64,000 nucleotides of DNA from Blastobasis lacticolella (lineage: Eukaryota; Arthropoda; Insecta; Lepidoptera; Blastobasidae), in contig LR990045.1 in NCBI GenBank assembly GCA_905147135.1, positions 19,382,173-19,446,172 of the forward strand, in the 5' to 3' direction. Under the pieces are notes generated by a model, which worked only from the letters and a program-made list of their open reading frames with translations, searched no databases and was not told where the DNA came from. The position numbers and the translations under genes were made by a program. Positions 11,690-22,329 of the stretch are shown here, one piece after another; position 1 is the first letter of the stretch; each line of letters opens with the position of its first letter.

Positions 11690-11818
11690 ACACATTCAGT
11701 CACCTGAATATGTAGGTTGCATCACAATGTTTTCCCTCACCTTGGGGATGATGGGGATTCGAACCCGGTACCTCTCGCTTTCGGGTCGGATACTTTAACT
11801 ACTAGGCCACCAATGCTC
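11690..11818 (-). repeat. SINE-A, 5' part
   Basis: The right end, read on the minus strand, is the tRNA-like head: A-box region TGGCCTAGTAGTTAAAG and B-box region GGGTTCGAATCCC. The body is cut after CACATTCAGTCACCTGAATATG. Confidence 0.65.
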
Positions 11819-12120
11819 TCGAAATGTATTCAAATGGTGGTTACTAAAAAATTCCAATAATTTGATGGTTATTTTTTAAACAATAACCCAATAGTAGCTA
11901 CTAAAAGAATATAATAATATCATTTCACTGGAAAAGATGCACAGAACTTCTCTCCGTCCCCGTTTCAATTTTGTTCCTCTCGATATCAGATTTTTATTCG
12001 ATTCAAGACCATTGCTTTTCAAACTTTAATTGGATTCATAGCTCTTATCTATTTTGCCGATGAAATCCATATTTGTACGGAAATAAAATAGTAAAAAATT
12101 ATCATCTTCGCGTCAATCGT

Positions 12121-12178
12121 CGCGCGTGATCATAACCGGGTCATCATCTTAATGACCCGGTTATGATAACGCGCGCGA
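12121..12178. repeat. Inverted repeat, 24 bp arms
   Basis: The left arm CGCGCGTGATCATAACCGGG TCAT (12121-12144) pairs with 12152-12175 with one mismatch, leaving a 7 bp loop. The right arm is the start of the SINE-A copy at 12150, so the palindrome is probably two SINE-A tails meeting head-on. Confidence 0.6.
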
Positions 12179-12495
12179 GGTCCCAGGGTCCACCTTGACC
12201 ATGATCCAGGATTTGGCAGATCAGGTAATTACAGTTTAGCGACTGCTATTTTACCTCCGTGACCCTGCTACCAGGGGAACCTGATCAGGCTGGATCATGG
12301 TTACACATTCAGTCGCCTGAATGTGCAGGTTTCATCACGATGTTTTCCCTAACCGTAAGATCGTCGGTTAGCATTCAACTAACGTACATAACTCAGAAAA
12401 GACACGACCCATTGGTACACGGCGGCAATGGGGTTTGAATCTTGTACCTCTCGCTTTCGTGTCGGATACCTTAACCACTCGGACACCGACGCTCC
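12150..12495 (-). mobile_element. SINE-A, full length
   Basis: The head at the right end reads, on the minus strand, GTCGGTGTCCGAGTGGTTAAGG (A box) and a B box with GATTCAAACCCC. The body then runs through the ACATTCAGGCGACTGAATGTG palindromic word and the TAATTACCTGATCTGCCAAATCC core to a tail with AACCGGGTC. This is the most complete copy and defines the family at about 345 bp. Confidence 0.7.
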
Positions 12496-13019
12496 ACTAT
12501 AATAAAATGGCATTGCTGTAAAAATACTAATACCTATTATAATATTCCGCTACGGGGTGCCAATACATTTTTGTGATTTCTTTTTAACAGATAAGGAAAT
12601 GATTATTTAATAGTAGTCCTATTTCTAGAATGCCTTGACGATCGAACACTACTCTGTACCGGTACAGACGTTAACTTGTTTGTATTAGGGCAACAGGTAA
12701 CCCCTTCAAAAAGGTCACACTAGGTCAAATGGCATACTATCCTGTCCTCACCGTGTCCCTCGGAAAACTTTCGACGTAGTTCATGTGCTGTCCCTCATTG
12801 TTACTCTGTCAGCAAAAAGGGCTTCGATAAAGCCCTCGTGGCATCCAAATATCGCGATTAACTCACGTAGACAGCCGACTCGTATTGAATTGGCATTTGG
12901 TAGGCACAATGGGCAGAATGGAGAGCGGTTTGTTTAACGCTTCTGTAAAGCGCTGTCTAATATTTGACTACAGTAGGGTCGGGGGTAGGGCACGTGGGTG
13001 TCTTTTTATTTGTAAATAA
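12496..13019. other. No feature seen
   Basis: Non-coding; nothing can be supported beyond ordinary AT-rich sequence. Confidence 0.4.
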
Positions 13020-13180
13020 TTATTTCTTTTTTAATGTTGTACGGTAGATAAACAGGCAATTGGGCCACCTGTTGGAAAAATGGTCACCGCCGCCTATGGA
13101 AATCAGCAATACCAGGGGCGCTTTCAATGCGTTGCCGCTAGAGAAACCTCTAATATATCTCGAGAACGATCCCATATGGC
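13020..13180 (-). repeat. LINE 3' end fragment
   Basis: Tail and 3' UTR lie at the left (TTTTTTAATGTTGTACGGTAG, GGCCACCTGTTGG). On the minus strand the end of ORF2 reads toward R-G at 13140-13060 in the same layout as 62958-63198. Dead, 5'-truncated. A short palindrome (13179-13216) follows at its right. Confidence 0.55.
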
Positions 13181-13215
13181 AATAGTATTTCTTTGTATAA
13201 GTACAAAGAAACACT

Positions 13216-13649
13216 ATGGTGGTTTTTTACTTATACAATATTGGTATTGGCGATACTTATGATCTTGGTATGTCTATGTATAGGCAGCAGTGACAATTTT
13301 CCGTCAGGTGGGCCCCTTGCCTCGCGCAATAATAAGGAAAAATCGCCCATATTTTATTTGGCTCACACCCAGATCTCACAAGTCACAATACACTATTTCC
13401 GCCTGAAGTTCTTGCGTTGCAGTTTTTTTGTTGACTTCACTTAGGTAAAGTGAGTTGGTGGGGTAGTATAGCGGCAGGATTTCAGTTGTGCTGAATATGG
13501 GTAGATATTTTCATGCCACTGAGTGATAGACGACCAGACAGCCCACCAGATGGTAAGCGGCAACTGTCACTCATAATATTTATGATTCATGCATTTAGGT
13601 TGCAGATAACAACATCGCAGAACCGCTAGTGCTTTGTCAATGTGGGGAC
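13216..13649. other. Non-coding; scraps of LINE 3' UTR
   Basis: 13290-13320 and 13540-13575 keep short pieces of the GGGCC and ACCAGATGGTAAGCGGCAACTGTC words of the LINE family. Nothing else is supported. Confidence 0.35.
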
Positions 13650-13935
13650 TAAGATGAAATTTCTCAAATTTTGTAGACTTGATCCAGAAAACTATGTTTA
13701 TTCTTGTGGTATGTCAGGTTTTTATAGTTTGTAAAGTTGCGCCGGGCTTGAAGATTTTCATACAATTTGAAAAATAAACTTAATTTATATATTTTTAGAC
13801 ATTATCCAAATATTGGTTTTTGGATCACGTCTACAAAATTTTATTTGCGTTGATAACGTAATATTAAAAATATGATCAAACTACGTTAATATGAAGCATA
13901 GCGTTCGACACTTCCGTACTGTTTTGAAAAACACG
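13650..13935. repeat. Palindromic MITE, copy 1
   Basis: Contains GTAGACTTGATCCAGAAA near 13674 and its inverted form TTTTGGATCACGTCTACAAAATTTT near 13820, then GATAACGTAATATTAAAAATATGATCAAACTACGTTAATATG. All parts recur in order at 29030-29265. It has no coding capacity. Confidence 0.55.
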
Positions 13936-14484
13936 TTTGTCACTTTTTAATTGTATTTTCGGTGTTTTTTACCGCGCATCTTGTTTATATGACTTTCGAT
14001 TGCTGTTAATTGTTCGCTTACATTTAATGGAGGTAATATGACACTCAAAATATCCGAAACAACTGCATCGAAATATCGGGCTACTCGTGAACCAATCTAA
14101 CACAATAACAACTACCTACAAAATAAATGATAATAACCAGTTCAAAACTTTACCAAAATCATACGGTTCTCTAACATGCATCAGATAGGTATACCACTAT
14201 CTTAATTACCAACTTTCCTCCGACTAGACGTAATACTTATAGCTAGTACATATACACTACAAGTTAGTTTAAAGCGGAAGTGGATTATCTCCATTCATTT
14301 TATCAGAGGAATAAATCGGGTCCCGAAGTTGCCCGTGGACTGAGCATCGTGACTACGTGCTGATAAGCCGACGAACTGCGGGCGGCTAAACTTTCCAGTG
14401 ACACAGTGTAACGAAAATCCAGTGGTATGAAAGAAAGAGACAAAGAAAACACATATAACAAAGGAGGGGGGAGAAGGGAATGCA
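13936..14484. other. Non-coding stretch
   Basis: 14365-14410 holds one isolated copy of the word GCCGACGAACTGCGGGCGGCTAAACTTTCCAGTGACACAGT that is repeated in tandem at 14860-15160. Otherwise nothing is seen. Confidence 0.35.
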
Positions 14485-14680
14485 GTAGTTTATTTATTTA
14501 ATACTTTATGCACAAAAAAGTACAAAGGTGGACTTAAAGCTTTGTAGCTTTTTCTACCAGTCTACCCCGAAAACTGGTAATAAAAATTGCAGGCGGTGCA
14601 TAAAAATTTACCACAACATTACACTTACATTTCTTATTAAAAATACATAATACACACTAGTATTCACATACCGAAACTCA
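14485..14680 (-). repeat. LINE 3' UTR, sister of the copy at 15359
   Basis: TTTATTTATTTAATACTTTATGCACAAA...GGACTTAAAGC...CTACCAGTCTACC is shared with 15359-15480. The tail (AAATA units on the minus strand) lies at the left in both. Only the 3' UTR is present here. Confidence 0.65.
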
Positions 14681-14859
14681 AAATTTTTGTGAAATACTAA
14701 AAACCAACAACAACAAGATAGCAGAACGTACTTGACTACCAATTTCAATCAAGTGCCTACCTACCAAGCTCACTCGCAAAAGTAACAGGTGAAAAAAGAA
14801 ATAAGTTAAAGTCGGGTATAACAAGGAATTTAGAAAATGCTCTCGATTAGATTATAACT

Positions 14860-15160
14860 TTTTCATTAATCTTCGCAATATATACTACTGCAGTATCAGG
14901 CACACCGCCAACTGCGGGCGCAGAAATTAGCCAACGACACAGTACTTTTATATTAATATTTTACTTACTTTTTTATTAATCTTTGCAGTATTTTCATTTA
15001 TAACTGCAGTATCAGGTAGGCCGCGAACTGCGGACGCTAGCCAGTGATATAGTTTAAGCAAATTCAGTAGCATTCTACTGTAGCATTTTTATTTTAAAAA
15101 ATTACAGCTGTGTTAGGCAGGCCGCAAGCTTGTTTTGCTACCTATGTGGTATAAAAATAT
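14860..15160. repeat. Degenerate tandem repeat, about 110 bp period
   Basis: Three units start near 14870, 14970 and 15090, each with a T-rich stretch followed by CTGCAGTATCAGGCAGGCCGC-type words, AACTGCGGGCGC and CCAGTGACACAGT. Units differ by small indels. Confidence 0.5.
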
Positions 15161-15358
15161 TTGTATGCGATCCTAGTGTTAAAACGACTACTACACGGCT
15201 ACCCTGCCCGTCTGATAAAAACGGTAGCTATCACCCATTACATGTAGATTCATTTGGCTTCACTGTCAGTTATGGAAATGGTTTATCACTGCAATAACTT
15301 CATGCTTGTAATTTCTCTATCTATCATATCATCCTGATCAGAACATATATTTTCTAGT

Positions 15359-16816
15359 ATTTATTTATACTTCATGCACAAACTACATTGGCGGACTTAA
15401 AGCTAAAATAGCATTATCTACCAGTCTACCAGGAGAGATAACAGTTGACAAAAGGTATGCGGTGCAGGAAGATTACTTACAAGTAAAGATTACACATAAG
15501 CTTATTCAACCACAATCAAATTTATAAAAATAAATAAATAATAATAATAAAAACACTAAAAGTTAAAAGTAGCAATAGATATTTTACACTAATTAATTAT
15601 TAATTAACTGCATGAGTTACCCAAAATTATTCAGATACTTGAGGCTTTATGAAGAAAAGAGATGAAAAAGGAATAAAGGAACAAGGAATAAATTAGGAGC
15701 TAAGGAGTGTTCAGGAAATGGTTATGTACTGCTCTCTTAAAACAGAATTTCCGAGATATTAATCTTATGTCAGGGGTAAGATCATTCCAGAGTCTCATCG
15801 CTGTTAAAGCAAACGAATTAGAAATAAACCCAAACCGATGAAGAGGGAAATTCAATAAAATATTGTTTGAAGAACGGAGATTGCGGTCATGATTATCAGA
15901 GAGAAACTGGAATTTACATTTTAAGTATTTTGGAATAGCTGGGTCGTGTAAAATTGAATGAAGGAGAGAAAGAGTTCTTAAGTAACGGCGTTGTCGGATG
16001 GAAAGCCACTTGAGCTTAGCTCGGTAAACCGAGACATGATCATACTTGCGCAAACCAAAGATGAATGTTATGCAGTTGTTAAGAAGACGATCTAACTTAC
16101 AGAGAAGGTCTTGGTTTGCGCCAGTGTTGCATACATCGCCGTAATCAATGATAGGCAGAATCAAAGATTGCACAAGTAGCAATTTGGTAGCAGGGGGAAG
16201 GAAAAATTTAAATCTATAGAAGGGACAAAAAGTCGCGGTGACCTTCCTGCTGACCTCTGTCACATGCGGTACCCAGCTGAGAGTGCTGTCAATGTAAAGC
16301 CCCAGATCCTTTACCTGGGAAGAGTACGGGATAATTGTACCATTGTAATGTAAAGGTGGCACCAGGGAGAGATCAAAGCGTTTAATTGCGTACGGGCTGC
16401 TCATAATAATAGCTTGGCATTTGGATGGATTGACGTGTATACCAAATCTTGATGACTAGTCCAGGATGGTTTGGAGCTCGCAGTCAAGAGCACTAATTGC
16501 ATCAGAAATGTTAGCAGCCTCAGCATTTGCATGTATCTGGAGATCGTCAACATATAGATTATAAGAGCATTTTAAGTTTAGGGTCAGCTGGTTAATGAAA
16601 ATCGCAAACAGAAGAGGAGAAAGAATTCCACCTTGAGGCACGCCAGCATCAAGGTTGCACCAGCTAGAAGTTGACCCATCCGCTCGAACGGCTTGCTGTC
16701 GTCCACGGAGATAGGATGTGAACCAGTCCGTCACTGAGGATGATGCTCCAAGATGAGATAAAACAGCCAGTAGTATGTCATGATCGACATTATTAAAAGC
16801 ATTGGATAAGTCAATC
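15359..16816 (-). mobile_element. Jockey/CR1-type LINE, 5'-truncated, one stop
   Basis: The 3' UTR and tail are at 15359-15699. The coding part runs from 16816 down to 15700. Going N to C: L-S-N-A-F-N-N-V-D-H-D (motif A of reverse transcriptase, about 16765-16800), A-G-V-P-Q-G-G-I-L-S-P-L (motif B, near 16635), Y-V-D-D (catalytic motif C, near 16550), then thumb and C-terminal region with W-N-D-L-T-P (near 15785). One in-frame TAG near 16454 breaks the frame; a Trp codon is the simplest ancestor. The element is cut at 16816, before the first part of the polymerase. Compared with the other LINE pieces here it is young. Confidence 0.8.
15700..16734 (-). pseudogene. LINE reverse transcriptase, 3' half, one stop
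   Basis: Two open frames in the same phase (16456-16734 with the P-Q-G and Y-V-D-D motifs; 15700-16404 with the thumb and tail, 234 codons from the first Met) are separated only by the TAG near 16454 and the 51 bases that follow it. The 15700-16404 frame ends at a natural stop before the 3' UTR. Activity is excluded by the stop and by the missing 5' part. Confidence 0.75.
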
Positions 16817-17524
16817 TAGTTCTCTCCATGCTGTCCCTCACGTCTTCATATTCATAGTCATATATTGCCAAAAGCATCTATATTTGCGTACAGTTTGTGT
16901 ATTTGGATTCTTTCCGTAAGAGTCCTTGAAACGCTGCTGGCCCGGCCAGCAACCATGTGCTAGGGCAATATCTGCCCACCGACATCAGTCAGTCAATTAA
17001 TCATCAGATTGTTGTGGTATCTATTGTAGCTTTTCGAAATTGCGATTTCCTAAGAAGCCTAGAAGTTATGTAAAAAATGTAGAGGAGGCTCAAAACTTTT
17101 TTGATGCAAATTAAATTCACTGTAAGTAATTCACTGTTGTGACAGTAGCTAAATCTTGAAGGTTCGATAGGTGTTGTTGATCATTTGTAAGAAGACGTTC
17201 TACTGCTGTATTCCTTTATACTGTGCCGTTGGAGCCCAAAAACTCGCCTCCTTTCCACCCACAATTATCTGATCTTACTGAATTTCAAGCCACACCCGGA
17301 TATACATAAAAACATGCTGCACCCCTAATTCAAGGATAAAATTCAAAATTCCCCCGGGTTACGACCTGCGACGTTATAAAAAGAAATCTATTTTAATAAA
17401 AATGGTAATGTTATTGCCCGAGACCGGTCCTGGTCGTTCGTCAAAGACTGTTTTCGAAACTTGACGGAGGACTTTAAGACTGAAGCATCCGCCAGAATGA
17501 GTAATAATTATTTTGATTTTAATG
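16817..17524. other. Non-coding; no feature seen
   Basis: No coding signal or family match that I can support. Confidence 0.4.
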
Positions 17525-17764
17525 TCCCGGTTGTGCTTTCGGTATGTAGGTCCTTGACCATGATTCAAGATTTGACAGATTGGATCATGGTTACACATTC
17601 AGTCGCCTGAATGTGCAGGTGTTATCACGATGTTTTCCTTGATGTTTTCAACTAATATACATAGCTCAGAAAAGAGTCATTGTTACATGGCCGCAGTGGG
17701 AATCAAACTCTATACCTCTGGCTTTCGAGTCGGATACCTTTTCTACTCAGCCACCGACGCTCCT
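17525..17764 (-). mobile_element. SINE-A, internally deleted
   Basis: The head at the right (minus strand: GTCGGTGGCTGAGTAGAAAAGG, then a B-box region GATTCCCACTGCGGCC) and the body are present, but the segment with the TAATTACAG words is lost between 17575 and 17585, where GATTTGACAGATT runs straight into GGATCATGG. Confidence 0.65.
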
Positions 17765-18184
17765 TTATTATATTGCCTTTTCTAGTACTGCTGGCAAGCA
17801 ATTTAGTTTGTCTTGTTATGTTTCGGTGCGTAGGATGAAGAAGGTTTATAAGGCATGCCAGATTAGGACTCACAGTGACGTTTGTTTTGGTTACAGTGTC
17901 ATGCACTTTTCTGACCCGGTGGCCAAAACTGGAATTAAGTGTCGACATTTCTAAGTATCTTTTTGTTGTCGACAACAGCGCTGCTATCACCGTGTCGGAT
18001 ACTGAGGTAGACTGAGGGCCACGAAACTTTGCTGATATGTGATGGCGCACCTGTCGATATTGGCTGTGGTCGGTCAGTAATAATATCGATCGATCTTAAT
18101 ATTGTCAGTACAATTTAGTTCGAATTTCAGCCGGTCGCAAATTCATGTGGCCCTCAGTCTACTGACTATGAGATGTCGTCAGCG
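17765..18184. other. Non-coding with a 115-codon frame
   Basis: The minus-strand frame 17703-18050 begins inside SINE-A and has no known domain. Words at 17850-17930 (GCCAGATTAGGACTCACAG...CTGACCCGGTGGCC) look repeat-derived but are not matched elsewhere here. Confidence 0.3.
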
Positions 18185-18415
18185 ACATCTATCCCACTTA
18201 CATCAGGCAGGCTCTATTTTTCCTGTATTTCTCCTTTTTTTATATACCACACAGGTGGCAAACAAGCTTACGACCTGCCTGATGGTATGCAGTCACCGCA
18301 GCCTGTAGACGTTTTCAATATCAGGGGCATCACTCATTCCACATATTCCAGGGTAGTTAATTCATTCCACAACCTCAGAACCATTGAAAAGTTTAAACGT
18401 ACACCGGACCATTGA
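18185..18415 (-). repeat. LINE 3' end fragment
   Basis: AAGCTTACGACCTGCCTGATGGTATGCAGTCACCGCAG (18265-18303) is the LINE 3' region. On the minus strand, the bases 18400-18340 read R-L-W-N-E-L, a block common near the C-terminus of this LINE ORF2, out of step with the part after it. Confidence 0.55.
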
Positions 18416-18454
18416 GTTTTATGTTCAAAGAATTTTATTAATGCTCTTTCACTA

Positions 18455-18604
18455 CACATGTTATCGAGTTTGTTACCACGGTAAGAATTGTTTTTACCTC
18501 GATATTTCAACGCAACTGCGTCATGGTCACGAGTTGACTCAAAATAAATCAAAATATCGAGGTAAAAACAATACTAACCGTGGTAACAAACCCGATAACA
18601 TGTG
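18455..18604. repeat. Long inverted repeat, 53 bp arms
   Basis: The left arm 18455-18507 and right arm 18552-18604 pair at 50 of 53 positions, with a 44 bp spacer that contains GCAACTGCGTCATGGTCACG. A related arm word (AACCGTGGTAACAAACCCGATAATATGTG) stands alone at 39376-39404, so this is an interspersed family. No coding capacity. Confidence 0.7.
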
Positions 18605-19560
18605 TAGCAACTTAGTAAGTTATTTATTTATTTTTTATTTATTGGAGTACCAACAGCCATATAAAACCATAATACAACTAAAGTACCAGAAAACGAATTG
18701 TGGAAAAGTTCGAACTCATGAAAGTTGCAACTCAACATCTGTCATTTGAACAACAATCACACGTTTGACATGCGATGCAATTGTAATGTTACTGCAACCG
18801 AGACGATTTCCGTACCAGAATCGAAGCCCAGTTGACAGTATATTGCTATTTAAAATGATTATGGTGTTGTTGTTCTATTCTATTCTATAAAACCACATAG
18901 TTATATACGAGTAATACTTACATAGACTGCTAAACTTCGTGGCTCTTTCTTTTGGCGTCACCGTAGTGCAGCAGAAAAACGTTTTACGTTTGTATTTCTC
19001 AACAATGCCTTAACGAAATCGTTCTAAAGTCCGTCGTTTTACCTAGCCCGGGGTTTTACCTCTAGTCTCTCAAGGAACAAAGCTATGCACTTGCACATAT
19101 TTTCAAGCTTGACACTGGCTCGTAAATCAAATAATATTGCAACGTTACCCTCGTATCTTAAGGAAGAAAAGGATAAAAGCTCTTTGAAATGAGTTAAGAC
19201 TCGAAGTGCAGAGAGCTCTCCAGTTTATGCATCAAAATGAGATGTGGAAGCGCGAAGAGCGTGCTTCTAGGTACTCCAGAGATGCTTTGTTTGCCACCAA
19301 TTTCTCTTCGTCTGTTTTGGTTGTAAACTAAATGTTACTTTTGTGTTTTTATAACTCTTAGAGTGGTTCGTGGCTAGTGGCAGACAAAGTTAATCAATGT
19401 TTGCAAGATACAGGAACAGGATGGGTGGCCGTTACGTAGTTTGAAGCTAGTCGAAGTTTAGCACCGCAACGAACTTACCACTCGTTAGGTGTGCCTCTTA
19501 ATACTGTTAGCGAATCACGCTACTGAATAATGCAATAATTAACCACTGTGCATTAATTTC
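18605..19560. other. Non-coding; no feature seen
   Basis: Has a TTATTTATTTATTTTT tract (18616-18642) and a GTTCTATTCTATTCTATAAAA tail-like word (18872-18893). Nothing else is supported. Confidence 0.35.
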
Positions 19561-19561
19561 A

Positions 19562-20026
19562 CGACCGGAGTGGTTTAGTTGGTTAACATGCCACGCAGAG
19601 ATTCCGGGCTCGATTCCCGGCTATTAAAAAAAAAAAAAAAAAAAAAGTGGACAAATTCACACAGCGCCATCTAGCCCCAAAGTAAGCAAAGCTTGTGTTA
19701 TGGGTGCTAGATAACTGATAAACTACTTATATACTTTTAAATACATACTTATTATACATAGAACACCCAGACCCGTAACAGAAATTAAAATTCATCATTT
19801 CAATTTCTGCTCGGCCGGGAATCGAACCCGAGACCTCTTGCGTGGCAGACGCATGTTGACCTCTTGCGTGGCAGATGCATGTTGACCACTGAACCACTCA
19901 GGTCGTCGTCATATGGATCTGGTTTATCAGATTTTTTGGCATCCATAACACAAGCTTCGCCTACTTTGGGGCTAGATGGCGCTGTGTGAATTGTCCAAGC
20001 ATATTTATTTATTTAATGCATTTTAA
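19562..20026 (+). mobile_element. SINE-B split by a second SINE-B
   Basis: The head of a + copy is at 19562-19622: A-box region with TGGTTTAGTTGGTTAACATG and B box GCTCGATTCCCGG. Its tail is at 19919-20026 (ATCCATAACACAAGCTT...GGGGCTAGATGGCGCTGTG, ending in TATT units). Between them stand an A-run of 21 (19626-19646) and a complete minus-strand copy (19647-19907). Confidence 0.65.
19647..19907 (-). mobile_element. SINE-B, full length, with 26 bp duplication in its head
   Basis: On the minus strand the head has CCTGAGTGGTTCAGTGG (A box) and CGGGTTCGATTCCCGGCCG (B box), followed by TTAATTTCTGTTACGGGTCTGGGTG and the GGGGCTAGATGGCGCTGTG end. A 26 bp unit beginning CCTCTTGCGTGGCAGA is present twice in tandem (19834-19859 and 19860-19885, one difference). 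Confidence 0.75.
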
Positions 20027-20334
20027 CCTAGAAAATGTAACCTCAATCAATCCAGTTCCCATCGATTACGTCAAATTGAACTTTTCTACGAAGTGGATGC
20101 TTATTCAATCAAGATCGATGTCCATTACTCTTGTCGGGAGGACTTAGCGCTGTCGTGTAAGCACCTTATCGAAGGGAGCAAGCTATGGACACTGATTGAC
20201 GACTGCACTCTGCTGCAGCTACGGGTAGCCCGTAACCCATTTATCAAGCAACTAATTCGACTTTAATGGCTTTGGATTGCGGATTTATGATGACCAATTC
20301 GTTTCCTGGGATTGTGATTTGAAAGCTGAGCTGT

Positions 20335-20480
20335 AATCTTGCTGAATGGTTAAGGTATCCGAGTCGTAAGCGACAGGTACAGGGTTCGAATCGCACTGCG
20401 GCCATGTAGCAATAACTCTTTTCGGAGTTATGTACATTAGTTAAATGCTAACCGATGCTCTTACGATAAAAACCATCTCG
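20335..20480 (+). mobile_element. SINE-A, 5' half
   Basis: Clear tRNA-like head: TGAATGGTTAAGGTATCCG and CAGGGTTCGAATCGCACTG, then GTTATGTACATTAGTTAAATGCTAACCGATGCTCTTACG. The body stops there and runs into another repeat (20480-20630). Confidence 0.65.
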
Positions 20481-21511
20481 ATTAAACTACCTTTCAAACA
20501 GGTAAAGAAAACCGCATCGAAATCGGTTCATCGTCCAGACAAACACCTCCACACATACAAGAGTAACAGATCCACACGTCTAACTAAGAACAATTCTCTT
20601 TTTCGTCGGGGATTATAAATAATCTTAACAGTGGTGACAAACTAGATATTTATGATGATTTATGTGTGTAATTATTTTAAAGTAAATGACCACGAGAGTA
20701 ATAAATATATTTTGATATAATAGACGCCGGTCAAAGTACATATGACTAATAGTTGCCAGTCTGTATAGAGTACGTTTTTAACAAAACATTTTATCCCAAG
20801 CAATAGACTTCGTAAACATAATTGCAACTAGTACCCACCAAAACACTATTCCGTAACCAGCAGTGGCATTTATACAAATCCACAGCACATATATTTCCTT
20901 TCCTGTAGAAGACGTTCATTTTCTACACCGTATCCCAAAGAGCCTTTCAGGGCAGGACTTTTCATAGTATCCTAAATTACCCTTCTTTCTTCAGAACCGC
21001 TTTCCGGCTGGCAACGCTCCCGATGCACCGTTTAAATGCAGGTTGTAATGAATACGGCGAGAGCCCGGTCCGCCATTCATATTCCTTTCATACCCTCTTT
21101 GAAGAACAAGCCACGCTTTTCCCTATATAAAAGCAGCGCTGACAAGCCAAAGAAATAAGCTGTTCTAAATGTATCAGCGCGGAAATGTGGGCAATGTTTT
21201 CATATTTAAAAATTCTTGTTAAGATTATTTTAATTTTACGAGGATTTTGCAGCAGTTTCGCCCGCGCAGAGTATTAGAATATTTCCCAACGGATGCTTGG
21301 ATTTCCGGAATTAAAAGTTGTGCAAAATACTCTATTGAAATACAAAATGAAAATTCCTACAAGTTTGTATGTACTCGTAGTTAGTTAAGGATGTAATCTA
21401 CTCGTAGAATCTAAATAACGCATTGTCCATGACCAAATCGGGAGTTTCCAAAACAGAAAAGGAAATAATGACGTTAAGAGGCACCGTACAACAGTCTAGA
21501 GTCGTTTCATG
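20481..21511. other. Non-coding; possible promoter block
   Basis: 20880-21180 has no family match in the window and has a mixed base composition. It holds a TATATAAAAG word at 21124-21133 (see next entry). The rest is AT-rich. Confidence 0.3.
21124..21133 (+). promoter_or_regulatory. TATA-box-like word
   Basis: TATATAAAAG is a strong match to the eukaryotic TATA consensus and is preceded by a GC-mixed block. No open frame or splice donor follows within a few hundred bases, so promoter function is a guess. Confidence 0.15.
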
Positions 21512-21792
21512 TATATAGTATACATAGTATAAAACAAAGTCGCTTCCCGCCGTCTATCCCCGTGTATGTAAATGTATGTATCGATGTACGCTTAGATCTT
21601 TTAAACTGCGCAACGGATTTAAATGCGGTTTTCAACAATCTCGATTCAAGAGAAAGGTTTATAACAAAAATAAAATATGTAGGTGTGTGTAGGTAGTTGT
21701 AGGGTAGGTGTAGAGAAGGGTAGGGTAATGTAGGGTAGGAGTAAGGCAGTGCAGGGGTAAGACGCCACACGAAAAAAGTCGCTTCGGTTTAA
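21512..21792. repeat. Interspersed element with TAGGG-rich minisatellite
   Basis: GTATACATAGTATAAAACAAAGTCGCTTC opens the copy; the same words open 45585. A G-rich run of GTAGGGTA, GTGTAG and GTAGGTAG units fills 21678-21760, followed by AAGACGCCACACGAA and AAGTCGC. Non-autonomous; the order class is not known to me. Confidence 0.55.
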
Positions 21793-22329
21793 CTAATAGT
21801 ATAACATTAGAGGTCACCACGAGTCATTTGCGGGTCAACCATAAAACCGCAGTCCGCTTGCAATCGAACCCGAGGAATGTAAATGAAGAGGCAAAGGCCA
21901 ATTAGCCTATAATCCCGTAGGGTCAGACCCCGACAGTGGTACAAGAGAGGGGGAAAAGGGAGGGTCACGCACAATGCTGGCGGACGGATCGGGTGTGCCA
22001 ATTAATCAAACCTCTTCAACTTCTCTCTCGAGGGCTGATGGACGATTGAGTTGTAAGGAAAAGTCGTGGAAAAATACTCTCGGTGCATTATTTTTAATAC
22101 GTTGAAAAATATGAAGTATGGATGGGATATATAGGCATATTCAAGGCTCAAAGGCTCTCAGCGGCATTGACCCGCGCGACGGTCGTATCTCTGTATACAT
22201 TCAACGTTCCCGCGGGACCTTATTATTTTTTCGGGATAAAATGTAGTCTACATATATTACGCATTCTACAAGTGAAAGAAGTTTTAAAATCAGTCCAGTA
22301 GTTTTTTCCAAATCTTTTCTCTTTTTATT

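Noticed and set aside
12433..12495. tRNA gene
   Set aside because: A and B boxes are present but belong to the head of a dispersed SINE-A copy with damaged stems; the same holds for the heads at 19562, 20335, 41096, 44566 and 62873.
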